The position numbers and the translations under genes are program-made. DNA of 31,219 nt from a virus: the IMG/VR virus record IMGVR_UViG_3300029981_000164, positions 1 to 31,219 of that record. One strand, given 5' to 3'. The notes beneath the pieces were generated by a model. It was not told the origin of the DNA and did not search any database. It saw only the letters and a program-made list of their open reading frames with translations. Positions 1 to 9,705 of this stretch are shown piece by piece (within the stretch, counting starts at the first letter, position 1; each line of letters begins with the position of its first letter).

Positions 1-16
1 ATCAGAAATTGCTATA

Positions 17-1915
17 TTATTTGTTTAATCCGTAATGAGCTGGATTAGCTATGAAATTTGGATTCTTTTGGTCTACTCTTGCAGCTTCATATCCAGGAGA
101 TGTAGATTCTGCTGGTATATTATACGTAGTTGGAATAACTAAGTATGTAACCGTTTTTGCTGGTTTTGCAGTAGCTCCAGTTCCTGTAGCAGGACTAACC
201 TCTACTGTTTGTTCTGAAATCATACCACTCTTCTTTAGTGTAGAAATATCATAAGGAGTAAGTCCTGATTGAAGCGCAGATCCTTTATCTATGTATGCAG
301 ACCCATAGTTTTCTATATTGTCAGAATACTTAATTGCAGTAGAAGTAGGAGCGAATGATATTTTATTACTTAGTCTGCCAGAACTCATAAGAGTATTCAT
401 GGCGTGTACAGATTTATCTGTATGAGCACCAGTAGTTGTTAGTGGTAGCTTTTTATGTCTATCTACAAATGTTAGCTTCTCAGAACCTGGAACTGTGTAT
501 GTATTGGCTACTACGCCTCTTTGATTCTTTAATTGGAATGGAGTTCCTATACTAGTATTATACCATTGAGATATAAACGCTGGAGTCATTTTAGTTTTAT
601 AGGCCTCAGCTACCTGATCTTTAGTAAGTACTGGTTTAAGCTGTCTTCCTCCAATTGCTGTTGGATATTTATGTAAACTAACGTCTGCTGCTATCTGATT
701 ATCGAAATCTCCTTGCAGCCTAGAAACGGACTCGCGTGCATTAGACAACGCCTTTTCCTTTCCTGCTAACACATTCATTATGTTTGCTCTGGCGGCTGGA
801 TCTTCTGTTCTAGATAGAGTTATTTTAGCCTTAGCGACATCGCCTTCAAGTCTAGACGCATTTGAATTAGCAGTCCAATAACTTGCCCCTATAGATCCTA
901 ATGGGCCCCTAGTGTTAGCCTGAAGTTGACCATCTTTTCTAATTACCTGTTTTCCAATAGCTTCTAGATATGCGGTTCTTAAATTAGATTGCACTTGTCC
1001 TCCTAATAGGTTATTCTCCTCTTGAACTATAGAATACTGCTGAGGACTTTCTGCGCCTGAGTATGTAGGCCTATTAGCTCTAATCTTATCTCCTATATAC
1101 TTATAGTCTAAGTGTTCCCTAGCTTTAGCTAAAGCATATATCTTGTCTTCTGCATATTTAAATTTATCTACGGATGGTTGTCCAGTAGAAGGATCTACAA
1201 GTACATTTCCTTTGGAGTCAGTACTGTAATAAGATTTAGGTATGTTTCCATCCTGTAAATCTTTTTCTACGGCTGCGTTTATAAATGGATGAGTAGCTAA
1301 ATAGTCTTTTGTATTTGCTAGAACATTTTTTAAGTCAGTATCAGTAGTACCGCTAACTTCCCAATTACCAGTAGATAATGCTTTTTGATGAGTACCATCC
1401 TTTGGAAGATCTTTAAATATCTCTTCCTCTACTTTATCCCATCCTTCGTATTGAATATTACTTCCATCAAATACACCTTGAGCAGATGTATCATGAGCCC
1501 TAAGTTTATTCTTTTCATATTCACCCCATCTAGGGTCAGACTTCTTAGCCACTTCTCTCATATTAACAGCAGAGGTCATCAAAGCAGATGTAGTTGGATT
1601 ATTCTTTAATCTCCTTACCATAGCCTTATATTCAGACTGTAGCGTAGGATCTTTCATTGCTTGGTCGCTATTAAACTTAGTATCAACAAAGTTCTTTATA
1701 GGTCCATAGATATCAGAGTCCCATTTAGCCTTATCTGCATCAGACATGGTGTTTAAGCTAGAGTAGTTAAGAGTAGTGTCATCCATTAACTTCTCATTCT
1801 CGTCTAGATTCTTCTGTGCTTTATCGGCAACTCTATATAAGTTCTCAAACTGAATAGGAACATACGTATTTATGAACTTAGCTTGTGCTGGATTATCGTA
1901 TAAATTTATTCCCAT
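17..1915 (-). CDS. Putative virion cargo/ejected protein (632 aa)
   Basis: This 632-residue protein is hydrophilic, mostly helical in character, rich in Lys, Asp, Ala and Asn, and has no signal peptide or membrane segment. A Lys/Glu-rich, coiled-coil-prone stretch lies near residues 25-45, followed by MSDADKA at 57-63; another helical region lies near 350-400. The C-terminal part (about 480-632) is rich in Thr, Ser, Pro and Ala. It is the last complete gene downstream of the muzzle-type gene and starts 2 nt after the stop of the preceding 740-residue gene. In crAss-like phages this position holds proteins packed in the capsid or tail and ejected into the host; that role is inferred from position and composition. 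I see no enzymatic motif. It ends with TAA. It could instead be an internal tail or core protein. Confidence 0.5.
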   Translation of the reverse strand: MGINLYDNPAQAKFINTYVPIQFENLYRVADKAQKNLDENEKLMDDTTLNYSSLNTMSDADKAKWDSDIYGPIKNFVDTKFNSDQAMKDPTLQSEYKAMVRRLKNNPTTSALMTSAVNMREVAKKSDPRWGEYEKNKLRAHDTSAQGVFDGSNIQYEGWDKVEEEIFKDLPKDGTHQKALSTGNWEVSGTTDTDLKNVLANTKDYLATHPFINAAVEKDLQDGNIPKSYYSTDSKGNVLVDPSTGQPSVDKFKYAEDKIYALAKAREHLDYKYIGDKIRANRPTYSGAESPQQYSIVQEENNLLGGQVQSNLRTAYLEAIGKQVIRKDGQLQANTRGPLGSIGASYWTANSNASRLEGDVAKAKITLSRTEDPAARANIMNVLAGKEKALSNARESVSRLQGDFDNQIAADVSLHKYPTAIGGRQLKPVLTKDQVAEAYKTKMTPAFISQWYNTSIGTPFQLKNQRGVVANTYTVPGSEKLTFVDRHKKLPLTTTGAHTDKSVHAMNTLMSSGRLSNKISFAPTSTAIKYSDNIENYGSAYIDKGSALQSGLTPYDISTLKKSGMISEQTVEVSPATGTGATAKPAKTVTYLVIPTTYNIPAESTSPGYEAARVDQKNPNFIANPAHYGLNK

Positions 1916-1917
1916 TT

Positions 1918-4140
1918 TTATTTATTTGTAGGTTTTCTAATACCTGTTTTCTTTTTAAAAAATTTGCCAATATTTATATTATCTTGACCACCATACATCT
2001 TTGCTATAGAAGCATCTAATGAGGCTTTATCTGCGTCAGACATTGCAGTATTATATCTAGAGAATATTAATGATTTAAACATATCATCCTTACGTTGATT
2101 AGACATAAGTTGATTAGTTTGAATTCCTTCTGCCATTTGAGACAATCCAGTTCGCTTGATATTTCTAGCAGAGGCTTGATTTCTAGCATTAAGGTCATCT
2201 ACTCTTCTTTGTTCGTTAGTATTAGCTCTAATATTTTCATTGGCGACTGCATTGTATTGATTCTTATAACCAATATTAGCGGTATTTGCTCTATCTTGTA
2301 TATCAGACAATATATCTATAGATGGAGTTGCTGATCTGAATGCCATGCCTGCTCCAGTACTTGTATTTATAGATCTATTATTATATGCAGCTATTCTGCG
2401 TTGCTCTTCAGCATCTTTCATTGCTGGAGCCATATTGTATCTATTGTTAGTATTTAGATATTGCTCGTATACTGGCTTAGCAACATCAGCTGGACCCGAG
2501 AACATATTGTTCAATGCAGGTGCCATTGCAGATAGACTAGAAAATACATTCCCGTATCCTACTCCTGATACATCTATGCTAGGAGACGATGTAGGGCTAA
2601 CTATATTATTAACTGTTGGTTTAGTACCAAATCCAGTCATAGTCGACGGAGCTTGCTTTCCTCCATTAAGTCCATAGTTAGATAGACTATAAGATGGGTC
2701 TATTTGAGACTGAGCAGTAGTTGCCGCAGGTGATCCAGCTACAGCATATTTAGCTGCCTGATCCTTATAAATCCTAAGGTTCTTAATTCCGTCCGTATAC
2801 CCAGAACTCCCTCCAGTTTTGTAATTAGGATCTAGTTTATTCATTTGTCCAGTCCAATTCCCAGCCATTACCTCATCAACTGCTCCATTTTTAACACCAA
2901 AGTCAACATTTAGTCCCCATTTATCAAGAGCGGCTTTATTTGCAAAAGACACTCCTTGTCTAGCTATAGTTTGACCCTTAGCTACTGGAACTTGTATATC
3001 AATATAATCTCCCTCTGGAACACCAGTTACATCTACTTTAGGAATACCAACTGTACTTCCGCCTTGCATTACATCGGTAGATACTTTTTGTTTCTTAGAT
3101 GAAGTAACTCCATCGTCATATCTAGGTAATTGTGAATTTGCTGGAATTCCTCCCTGTAGTTGTTGATTAAGCATGGTATTCATGTTAAGCAATTGAGCTT
3201 GCTTCGATATATTAAGTCTATTTAACTCAGCAGTTTTCTTATCTAATCCAGCAAGTTTTCTTTGTCCTTCTTTTGGCATTAGTATTTTATCGTTAATTGT
3301 TTGCATTTTTTCAGCTCTTGCTATAATATCAGCAGGAGTGCTATACCCTCCAGGTATTACGTATTTGTCATTCTTAGAATACACTGAACTACCTTCTGTT
3401 AAATTAGCTGGGACGACATCTGGATTATTAGGATTATATGTACCATCTACGGTTCCAATTCTACCAGTTGCTCCATCCATTACTCCTTCTCCGTTAGCAA
3501 TTAATGCATTTGGATCATTAGAGTTTATTCCATTTGATTTAAACTTAGCAACGCCTTTATCAAATCCAGCTACTCTGCTGTTTGTAAAGTTCCTAGCGTT
3601 ATATTTTCCAGCTATAGCAGTATTTGAGTTCCTGTTGGAATTCATTCTAGTATCTATATCAGCTTGAGTCTCCGCAGCTATTTGTTGCCCAGCCGCCTTA
3701 TTAGCACCAAGCAATCCAACAACTCCTCCAACTACAGCTCCTGCTGCTGCTCCATATGGTCCAAATCCTGCACCCATTTGAGCAAACTTTCCAGCACTAG
3801 CTAATGTTCCACCTACTTTAGATGCGGTAGACGTAGCGTCTCCGCCACCAAACGATGTAACTAAATCACCTATTCCACTAGCAGCGGATGCTATTCCTCC
3901 AGGAGTAATTCCACCCATCGCGCTTCCAGCTACAGATTCTCCACCAGCTGCTACTCCATTTGACGCTATAGCAGTGTTTGTATTTGGATCAAAGTATTGA
4001 GCTCCGTATACTTGCTGCATTCCAGGCTTATTTAGCTTCATGTAACTATCTACATTAAAACCAGTAGTTCCTAGATCATATTTCTTTAAAAGTCTTTTAG
4101 AAGCAGTATTAGACTTCAATTTATTTATATTCTTATTCAT
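1918..4140 (-). CDS. Putative virion cargo/internal protein with Gly-Ala-rich hydrophobic region (740 aa)
   Basis: The protein opens with a basic segment (residues 1-25, several Lys and Arg). Residues about 62-150 are very rich in Gly, Ala and Ser and include a strongly hydrophobic glycine-zipper-like stretch near 124-146. The middle is Asn/Gln/Gly-rich, and the C-terminal third (about 580-700) is Arg/Asn/Gln-rich and helical, ending in a Lys-rich tail. A hydrophobic Gly/Ala block inside a long hydrophilic protein is common in phage ejection proteins that insert into or cross the host membrane. Here that is inference, supported by location between the tail genes and another cargo-type gene. 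No catalytic motif is seen. It starts 1 nt after the stop of the upstream FISUMP gene, so the two are surely co-transcribed. Confidence 0.5.
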   Translation of the reverse strand: MNKNINKLKSNTASKRLLKKYDLGTTGFNVDSYMKLNKPGMQQVYGAQYFDPNTNTAIASNGVAAGGESVAGSAMGGITPGGIASAASGIGDLVTSFGGGDATSTASKVGGTLASAGKFAQMGAGFGPYGAAAGAVVGGVVGLLGANKAAGQQIAAETQADIDTRMNSNRNSNTAIAGKYNARNFTNSRVAGFDKGVAKFKSNGINSNDPNALIANGEGVMDGATGRIGTVDGTYNPNNPDVVPANLTEGSSVYSKNDKYVIPGGYSTPADIIARAEKMQTINDKILMPKEGQRKLAGLDKKTAELNRLNISKQAQLLNMNTMLNQQLQGGIPANSQLPRYDDGVTSSKKQKVSTDVMQGGSTVGIPKVDVTGVPEGDYIDIQVPVAKGQTIARQGVSFANKAALDKWGLNVDFGVKNGAVDEVMAGNWTGQMNKLDPNYKTGGSSGYTDGIKNLRIYKDQAAKYAVAGSPAATTAQSQIDPSYSLSNYGLNGGKQAPSTMTGFGTKPTVNNIVSPTSSPSIDVSGVGYGNVFSSLSAMAPALNNMFSGPADVAKPVYEQYLNTNNRYNMAPAMKDAEEQRRIAAYNNRSINTSTGAGMAFRSATPSIDILSDIQDRANTANIGYKNQYNAVANENIRANTNEQRRVDDLNARNQASARNIKRTGLSQMAEGIQTNQLMSNQRKDDMFKSLIFSRYNTAMSDADKASLDASIAKMYGGQDNINIGKFFKKKTGIRKPTNK

Positions 4141-4141
4141 A

Positions 4142-5269
4142 TTATATCATTGAATATCTATATGTTGTTTCTATATAAGGCAATCTGAACGTATACCCAT
4201 CATTGCTTTTAAATTCGTAATCGCATACCATGTACTTACCTCTAAGCCTGGATGCAAATAATGCTTTTGATTCAGGAATATTTACTATTGCGTATACATT
4301 ATTCTCATCTCCATTATACGCCTCAACGGCGCCAATTGTTCCAGAGAAATCAGATCCTATTAGGTCTCCGTTTTGATAATGCTTAACAGCGAGATTTTGT
4401 TTTAGCCAAACCTGAGTACCAATAGTAACCGAATTATACGTATCTCCATCAATTATAATATCTCCTTCATTTATGGAGTCATCTTTGATTAATCTTATTG
4501 ATTTTGCTTGTCCACCAGTATTGTATAAATACACTGTGCTAACACTGCCATTATCATGCTCTAATTTGATATAATATTGTTCTAAAGCCCAAAAAGAACA
4601 TTCATCTCCAATATTTATATCAGAACCATACCTTATTCCGCTTGGCAAAGCCGTAAAATTAGATTCATTTGTAGCTCCTGTATTTGGGGAGTTCCAATTA
4701 AGGGTGCCGACTTCTTTAAGTTTTCCGCCAGCCTCACTTCCTCCTGAGTAAGTGATTAAGGTTTGCCATTCCTCTAGACTTGGAATATGCCAGCCAGAAG
4801 GGGCGATTCCTCTAGAATCTATAAAGGCATCCCAGCTATAAAGTCTACCGTGTTTTATAGTTTTTGACGACGATGAAGATATGTCTTCTGAGCTATCTCT
4901 AGGTATAGAAAACTTATAAGTATCTTCTCTACTATCTATAAATTCAACCTTATCTGTAGTGTACAATCTAGTTTTAAATTGCAATGGAACTATATTTTCA
5001 GTAGGATGAAAATCAGCAGAATATGATACATTGTCAAATGTTTTTGTAACTTCATAATCATCATTTATTAGAAATCTAATGAATGATCTATCTGGAGTAT
5101 ATGTATCTTTCATTCTATTATAGTCATTCTCTACATTATGAAGAAAACATTTACCGTCTGCATCAAATGAGTAATACGATCCCTTTAAATCAATATACCA
5201 TTTAGGATCAGATGAGATAAATGATGAAAAAGCCTCTATGGCTTCTGAGTAGTTTAATGTGCTTAGCAT
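4142..5269 (-). CDS. Tail-associated protein with FISUMP domain, halves in swapped order (375 aa)
   Basis: Residues 1-135 are a unique N-terminal region, probably the virion anchor, ending in a Ser-rich linker (131-135). Residues about 141-262 carry one half of the Fibrobacter succinogenes major paralogous (FISUMP) domain: GRLYSWDAF, IAPSGWHIPSLEEWQTL, GGKLKEVGT, NTGATNESNFTALPSGIRYG and a closing RLIKD. Residues about 275-322 carry the other half (TYNSVTIGTQVWLKQNL, then HYQNGD). In typical FISUMP proteins the QVW..NL half comes first, so this one looks permuted. FISUMP domains are common in Bacteroidota surface proteins and phage fibres; a role in adhesion is inference. The gene sits 1 nt from both the muzzle gene and the cargo-type gene, which suggests a tail-tip position. 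A paralogue with the same order lies at 13885-14994. Confidence 0.7.
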   Translation of the reverse strand: MLSTLNYSEAIEAFSSFISSDPKWYIDLKGSYYSFDADGKCFLHNVENDYNRMKDTYTPDRSFIRFLINDDYEVTKTFDNVSYSADFHPTENIVPLQFKTRLYTTDKVEFIDSREDTYKFSIPRDSSEDISSSSSKTIKHGRLYSWDAFIDSRGIAPSGWHIPSLEEWQTLITYSGGSEAGGKLKEVGTLNWNSPNTGATNESNFTALPSGIRYGSDINIGDECSFWALEQYYIKLEHDNGSVSTVYLYNTGGQAKSIRLIKDDSINEGDIIIDGDTYNSVTIGTQVWLKQNLAVKHYQNGDLIGSDFSGTIGAVEAYNGDENNVYAIVNIPESKALFASRLRGKYMVCDYEFKSNDGYTFRLPYIETTYRYSMI

Positions 5270-5270
5270 A

Positions 5271-8200
5271 TTATTCTATAGTAGAGGCATCCTTTATGCC
5301 GTAAAGAGATATCATAATCTCGTTATATTTCTTGTCGTATATGATAGGAATATTGTTTCCTTCTTCATTTATTGTAGATTTGCTATCATTCAATATCGAT
5401 TGAACTCCTTTAAGCTTCGATAGAGCACCAATAGAGCCCCTGTAAGCGACGATCTCCGCCCTGTCTGAGTCATACCAGTAAAGAGTATTATCAGAGCTAG
5501 AAATGCCCCCTATGATGCCGTATTTAAATCCATTGCTTGTAGATATATAATCAAATCTAGTAAGTATTCCAGACGTCCCAAGTACCAATTCAGTAAGGTT
5601 ATTATCTTTCATCAGTGATCGTTCGTTTACTGATAAAACTCCAAACGAATTATCTTGCCAGAAAAATAGCTTATTGTTGAATTTATACAAATTGGTCAGT
5701 CTACCAAATTCAGAGTCAACATCTATATAATTAGCAACTTTGAACTTAGTCCAACTGTCAGATAACTCATCATTAGTCTTAACCTCTGACGAATAAACTC
5801 TACAATCAAATGATTTATTTGACTCAGTACCTATTAATCTAGGGTAATACGACAATGCTGTAGGTTCCGCTGAGTACGCTGAGTTATATGCGTACTGAGG
5901 TAGCTCTTGAACTGATGTATATGTTCCTCCATATGAACCGGCTGGCATATATGATCCTGGATTCTTTTCTATATCTCCATTATAGCTACTAGCCACGTAT
6001 GACTTAGAATTAACCAGGTGTAAGTTTATAGATGATTCTAATGGTATCATAGCACCTACGTGCTTAGCTTGAGCAGCAAGACATTCTTCAGTTACAAATA
6101 GGCCGCTATCCATTCCAGCATTACCCATCATAGGTTCTGTAGACCTGGTTATAGTATAGTCAAATATTCCTATGAAAGTGTCACCTCCAAATACATCAAC
6201 GTTTGTCGCTTCTTCAGGGTTAATAGAATATCCAGTAGATATATATTCAGTAAATTGTCTATCAACTATAGATGATCCACCGTATATACTGCTATTCATC
6301 TTCTTCATATTCATTATATATGTAGAAAGAGTGGCCATCCCCATCTTATCAAGTCGCTTATGTTCAGTAGAGTAGTTAGAATTAGAGTATTCGTTTCTAA
6401 CCGTATCTATGGATAACATATGAGGTATTGTATTCTCATTATTAACTGAAAATATTATTCCTTCTCCGTGATGTCCTGAAGCCTTTGTTCCAGATATAGC
6501 TAATACAGAGCTAGTATATACGTCATCTATTTCAGATTTAGCTCCATTAAAGTCCCTACAATCTCCAATAGTCAGTGAATATGATAGATTTAAATATTGT
6601 TTACCTCCGTTAGACACATATCTATCGGGTGTAATTAATCCAGCCTTTGTTTTTGGCAACGTATCTCCAGAGTATTCAAATGAATCTGCTTGAAACAGTC
6701 TTCTAGTATAATCTGATCCAAATGGATTAGAAGTAGTCTCTATAGTTTTATTTGTAATGTTCCTGCTGTTTTGGTATAGAAGCTTTATAGTCTTTGAGTC
6801 ATTCTTAACATCGAATAGCCTTCTGAAGTATTTGAACGTTCCACCAATCAAACCACCTTCAATGCTAGCAGTATAGTAGGCTGGTGGTATATCACACATT
6901 GGTCTTCCGTTATCAAATGCAGCCGCATCGCTAAATACTCTTCCAGATCCACTTCTATACGAAGCTTGTTGATCTCCAGTTGATGTTACGTATGCTCCGC
7001 CAGTCGCAACATATCCCCTTGGGTACGTAATGTTATTTATTCCATCATTTAGCGTAGGTGGATATATATCAAGTTTCTCTGGAGCAGGTATTACTTTACA
7101 TAAATCTAATGCTAAATTGTGATCAAAGCTTGGATTTATATTCTTCATATCCATTCCAAATAAACCAAACAAAGAAAAGAATGTTGTGTTATTCCTGTTC
7201 TTTGTATTTATATCAGCACCAAAATATAAAGAAGATGGGTTCCATTTACCGCCACCATAGAACGATAGTCTTTCGTGTAGCGGACTTCCGTAATATGAAC
7301 TTCTTCCAGTATCTCCCCTAGCAGTTAATAATGTAGGTGGAGTTGATTTAGGGAATATTATGTCTACAGTTTCAAATGTAGGATTAGTAGTTATTCCTCT
7401 AATCTGTTCAGTAAAATCTACTCCGTAAAAAGAAGTTTCCGGGTTTATAAACAAGAAGTCAGTATTGCTTGCTCTATATGGAGATAATGCATGCTTAGTG
7501 AAGTCATATCTTACATTTCTTCCTCCACCAAAGTCATCGTATCCTACAAATTGAGTAGTATCGGCACCAGATCTTTCCCATACTATTGCATTAGGAAAGC
7601 CAAAGAAGCAACATTTATTGTCTGAAGTCCATGGAACCGCTATGTCGTTTGAGTTATATCCAGTCTCAAGTATTTCGTATACTGGGCCAAGTGACGAGTA
7701 GTTATATCCCATCGCAATAAATGGGTGTGGCATTATGCTTCCTTCTATCGGAGGAGTAAGATCACTATCGCCTATACTGTCATGGTACGTTCCAACTTTT
7801 TGGACCACCCCTTGAGACAATATAGTCTTATTGATTAAATCTCTCTTAGCTCTGACTATCTCTATCCTGCTAATATTAGAAGGTATATTATTAAAGTTAA
7901 ATGATAATCCAAGCGGCTTTACTAATAGCTCTTGATTCTTTAACATTGTGATGTCGGAATATCCAAGGTTATCAGTTTCTTCTGGCATCTCAAATATACT
8001 TGAATTCCATTCAGAGTTGCTTACATATCCAGCCGGAAATCTAATATCTGCTATCCATTTTGCAGTAGTACTTCTTCCTTTAGAATCGTAAAATACAGCA
8101 GCGAACCTGTAAATCTCATCCCTTTGATAAGATTTAAAATTATTAGATAGATATGGATTAGCATAGTTTAGTGGACCTTCATGAACTGGTAGACCAAAAT

Positions 8201-9704
8201 TAGTTATATCTGAATTACAATATGTACCATCGCTCTTAAATATGCGTACTGAGTCTATTTCTCTTTTTACGTCTCCAATCCTAGCAGTCCTATTGTCTAT
8301 GAATCTAGCTGCATCTCCAGCTGGCTTAGTAATTCCAGGAGTGTTGCTCCAAAAATCTCCATATGATTCTACAAAGTATGTATTAGTAAACAAATAGCTT
8401 ACGTTAACTCCAGATCCACCTAGATTACCGTTAGCGTCGTATATATCAGTAAGTGACGAATATTTATCTACAGTATATATTTCATCGTGTATTGAGTCAT
8501 GCGTAGTCGGAACTGTACCTATAACTTCTGATGAATAAGTATTTGTTACAGAACCGTTTTTTATATGGCAATATCCGTTTATATCAAACTGATATGCTCT
8601 AGTATCATAGTATCCAGGTTCTCCAGGATTAGGCATATCCCAAGTATCTTCTTTAACGTTTCCTGCGAACAGAATATTGTCTTTAGATTCTAGATAATTA
8701 GGTTTAAATAGATAGCCCCCTATAGAAGCGAACTCCTGTACTGACAATTCTCCTATAGCACCAGATCCACTATCCTCTATTATTATAGAGGATCCTGAAT
8801 TAGATTCAACTAGATCTAGCTCTTTAACTATGTGTATAACCGGAACTTCAGCATAATTATAATAGTATACTGATATTAATCTAATTTTAGAAAGCTTATT
8901 CCCTTCTGGTATTCCTATTTCTACTTTTACTGATTTGTTCGCAGATTTACCATATTTATCTCCAAGCCCAGTTCCAAGATAATCTATACTCTTCTGTTTG
9001 ATTACAGACTCAGTTAAGTGGACCATTGGGCTTGGCTGGCTAACCGCAGTTTCGCTACCAGATGAGTTAAACAACTGATAGTAATACTGTATCAGACCAG
9101 AGTTCAACAAACCAGAGTCAATACCATAGATAGATGGCCTTTTAAAGGCCGTAGAGGGAAGTATATCTAGCGTTGATACATTATCTATGATTTCATTCTT
9201 AATGTCGTTAGATGCAGCTATATTAACAGATCTCATGTATGATAATCCATCAGCCCAATATACTTTAATATTATCGAAATCCTCAAACCTACCAACTATA
9301 CTTAGTACGCTAGATTCGTTTATTCCCATATCTACTCCAACGTCAAGTCCTACTACTCTCCCTGGATTGCCAGGCAAAACATTTTTCTTTACTGGGATTA
9401 GAGGATTTGAGAAATCTATTCTGTATAGTCTATTCTTATTAGTGACTGTATCAAACGTAAAAACTACACCAATATTTCTAATTGCTGTAGTACCTATTAT
9501 CTTTTCATTCGCACCGAACGAAAGGTCGACTAATTTTGAGCTTTGTATATTTGTTATTGCTCCAGAAGTCGCATTGTTATTAGCAACGCATCTTATATTC
9601 TCCGCATATCTGTACTGATCTTTATTCAATAAGGATTTATCTAGATCAAGATTCATCCCCTTTCCAAAAGTATTTGCTACTTTTTTACCTGTTCTTGGAT
9701 TCAT
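5271..9704 (-). CDS. Muzzle-type large tail protein (1477 aa)
   Basis: This is the largest gene in the window. The N-terminus (NTFGKGMNLDLDKSLLNKDQ, then YRYAENIRCV) is of the kind seen in large tail proteins of crAss-like and other Bacteroidota podoviruses. The rest is rich in Tyr, Ser, Asn, Gly and Asp with alternating hydrophobic residues, as in all-beta proteins. Segments such as LYKFNNKLFFWQDNSFGVLS and LYWYDSDRAEIVAYRG near the C-terminus look like beta-propeller blades. In the crAss-like virion a protein of about this size forms the muzzle at the tail end. I assign that role by size, composition and position after the ring-type genes. No signal peptide, membrane helix or enzyme motif is seen. 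Its stop is 1 nt from the next start. Confidence 0.65.
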   Translation of the reverse strand: MNPRTGKKVANTFGKGMNLDLDKSLLNKDQYRYAENIRCVANNNATSGAITNIQSSKLVDLSFGANEKIIGTTAIRNIGVVFTFDTVTNKNRLYRIDFSNPLIPVKKNVLPGNPGRVVGLDVGVDMGINESSVLSIVGRFEDFDNIKVYWADGLSYMRSVNIAASNDIKNEIIDNVSTLDILPSTAFKRPSIYGIDSGLLNSGLIQYYYQLFNSSGSETAVSQPSPMVHLTESVIKQKSIDYLGTGLGDKYGKSANKSVKVEIGIPEGNKLSKIRLISVYYYNYAEVPVIHIVKELDLVESNSGSSIIIEDSGSGAIGELSVQEFASIGGYLFKPNYLESKDNILFAGNVKEDTWDMPNPGEPGYYDTRAYQFDINGYCHIKNGSVTNTYSSEVIGTVPTTHDSIHDEIYTVDKYSSLTDIYDANGNLGGSGVNVSYLFTNTYFVESYGDFWSNTPGITKPAGDAARFIDNRTARIGDVKREIDSVRIFKSDGTYCNSDITNFGLPVHEGPLNYANPYLSNNFKSYQRDEIYRFAAVFYDSKGRSTTAKWIADIRFPAGYVSNSEWNSSIFEMPEETDNLGYSDITMLKNQELLVKPLGLSFNFNNIPSNISRIEIVRAKRDLINKTILSQGVVQKVGTYHDSIGDSDLTPPIEGSIMPHPFIAMGYNYSSLGPVYEILETGYNSNDIAVPWTSDNKCCFFGFPNAIVWERSGADTTQFVGYDDFGGGRNVRYDFTKHALSPYRASNTDFLFINPETSFYGVDFTEQIRGITTNPTFETVDIIFPKSTPPTLLTARGDTGRSSYYGSPLHERLSFYGGGKWNPSSLYFGADINTKNRNNTTFFSLFGLFGMDMKNINPSFDHNLALDLCKVIPAPEKLDIYPPTLNDGINNITYPRGYVATGGAYVTSTGDQQASYRSGSGRVFSDAAAFDNGRPMCDIPPAYYTASIEGGLIGGTFKYFRRLFDVKNDSKTIKLLYQNSRNITNKTIETTSNPFGSDYTRRLFQADSFEYSGDTLPKTKAGLITPDRYVSNGGKQYLNLSYSLTIGDCRDFNGAKSEIDDVYTSSVLAISGTKASGHHGEGIIFSVNNENTIPHMLSIDTVRNEYSNSNYSTEHKRLDKMGMATLSTYIMNMKKMNSSIYGGSSIVDRQFTEYISTGYSINPEEATNVDVFGGDTFIGIFDYTITRSTEPMMGNAGMDSGLFVTEECLAAQAKHVGAMIPLESSINLHLVNSKSYVASSYNGDIEKNPGSYMPAGSYGGTYTSVQELPQYAYNSAYSAEPTALSYYPRLIGTESNKSFDCRVYSSEVKTNDELSDSWTKFKVANYIDVDSEFGRLTNLYKFNNKLFFWQDNSFGVLSVNERSLMKDNNLTELVLGTSGILTRFDYISTSNGFKYGIIGGISSSDNTLYWYDSDRAEIVAYRGSIGALSKLKGVQSILNDSKSTINEEGNNIPIIYDKKYNEIMISLYGIKDASTIE

Positions 9705-9705
9705 A

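Noticed and set aside
51-254. Plus-strand open frames throughout the window, for example 51-254, 2345-2677, 9187-9618, 20161-20586 and 27188-27553
   Set aside because: Each lies within a longer minus-strand gene that fits the operon, and their proteins have the low-complexity look of antisense translation (for example a Ser-rich frame opposite the acidic scaffold region).
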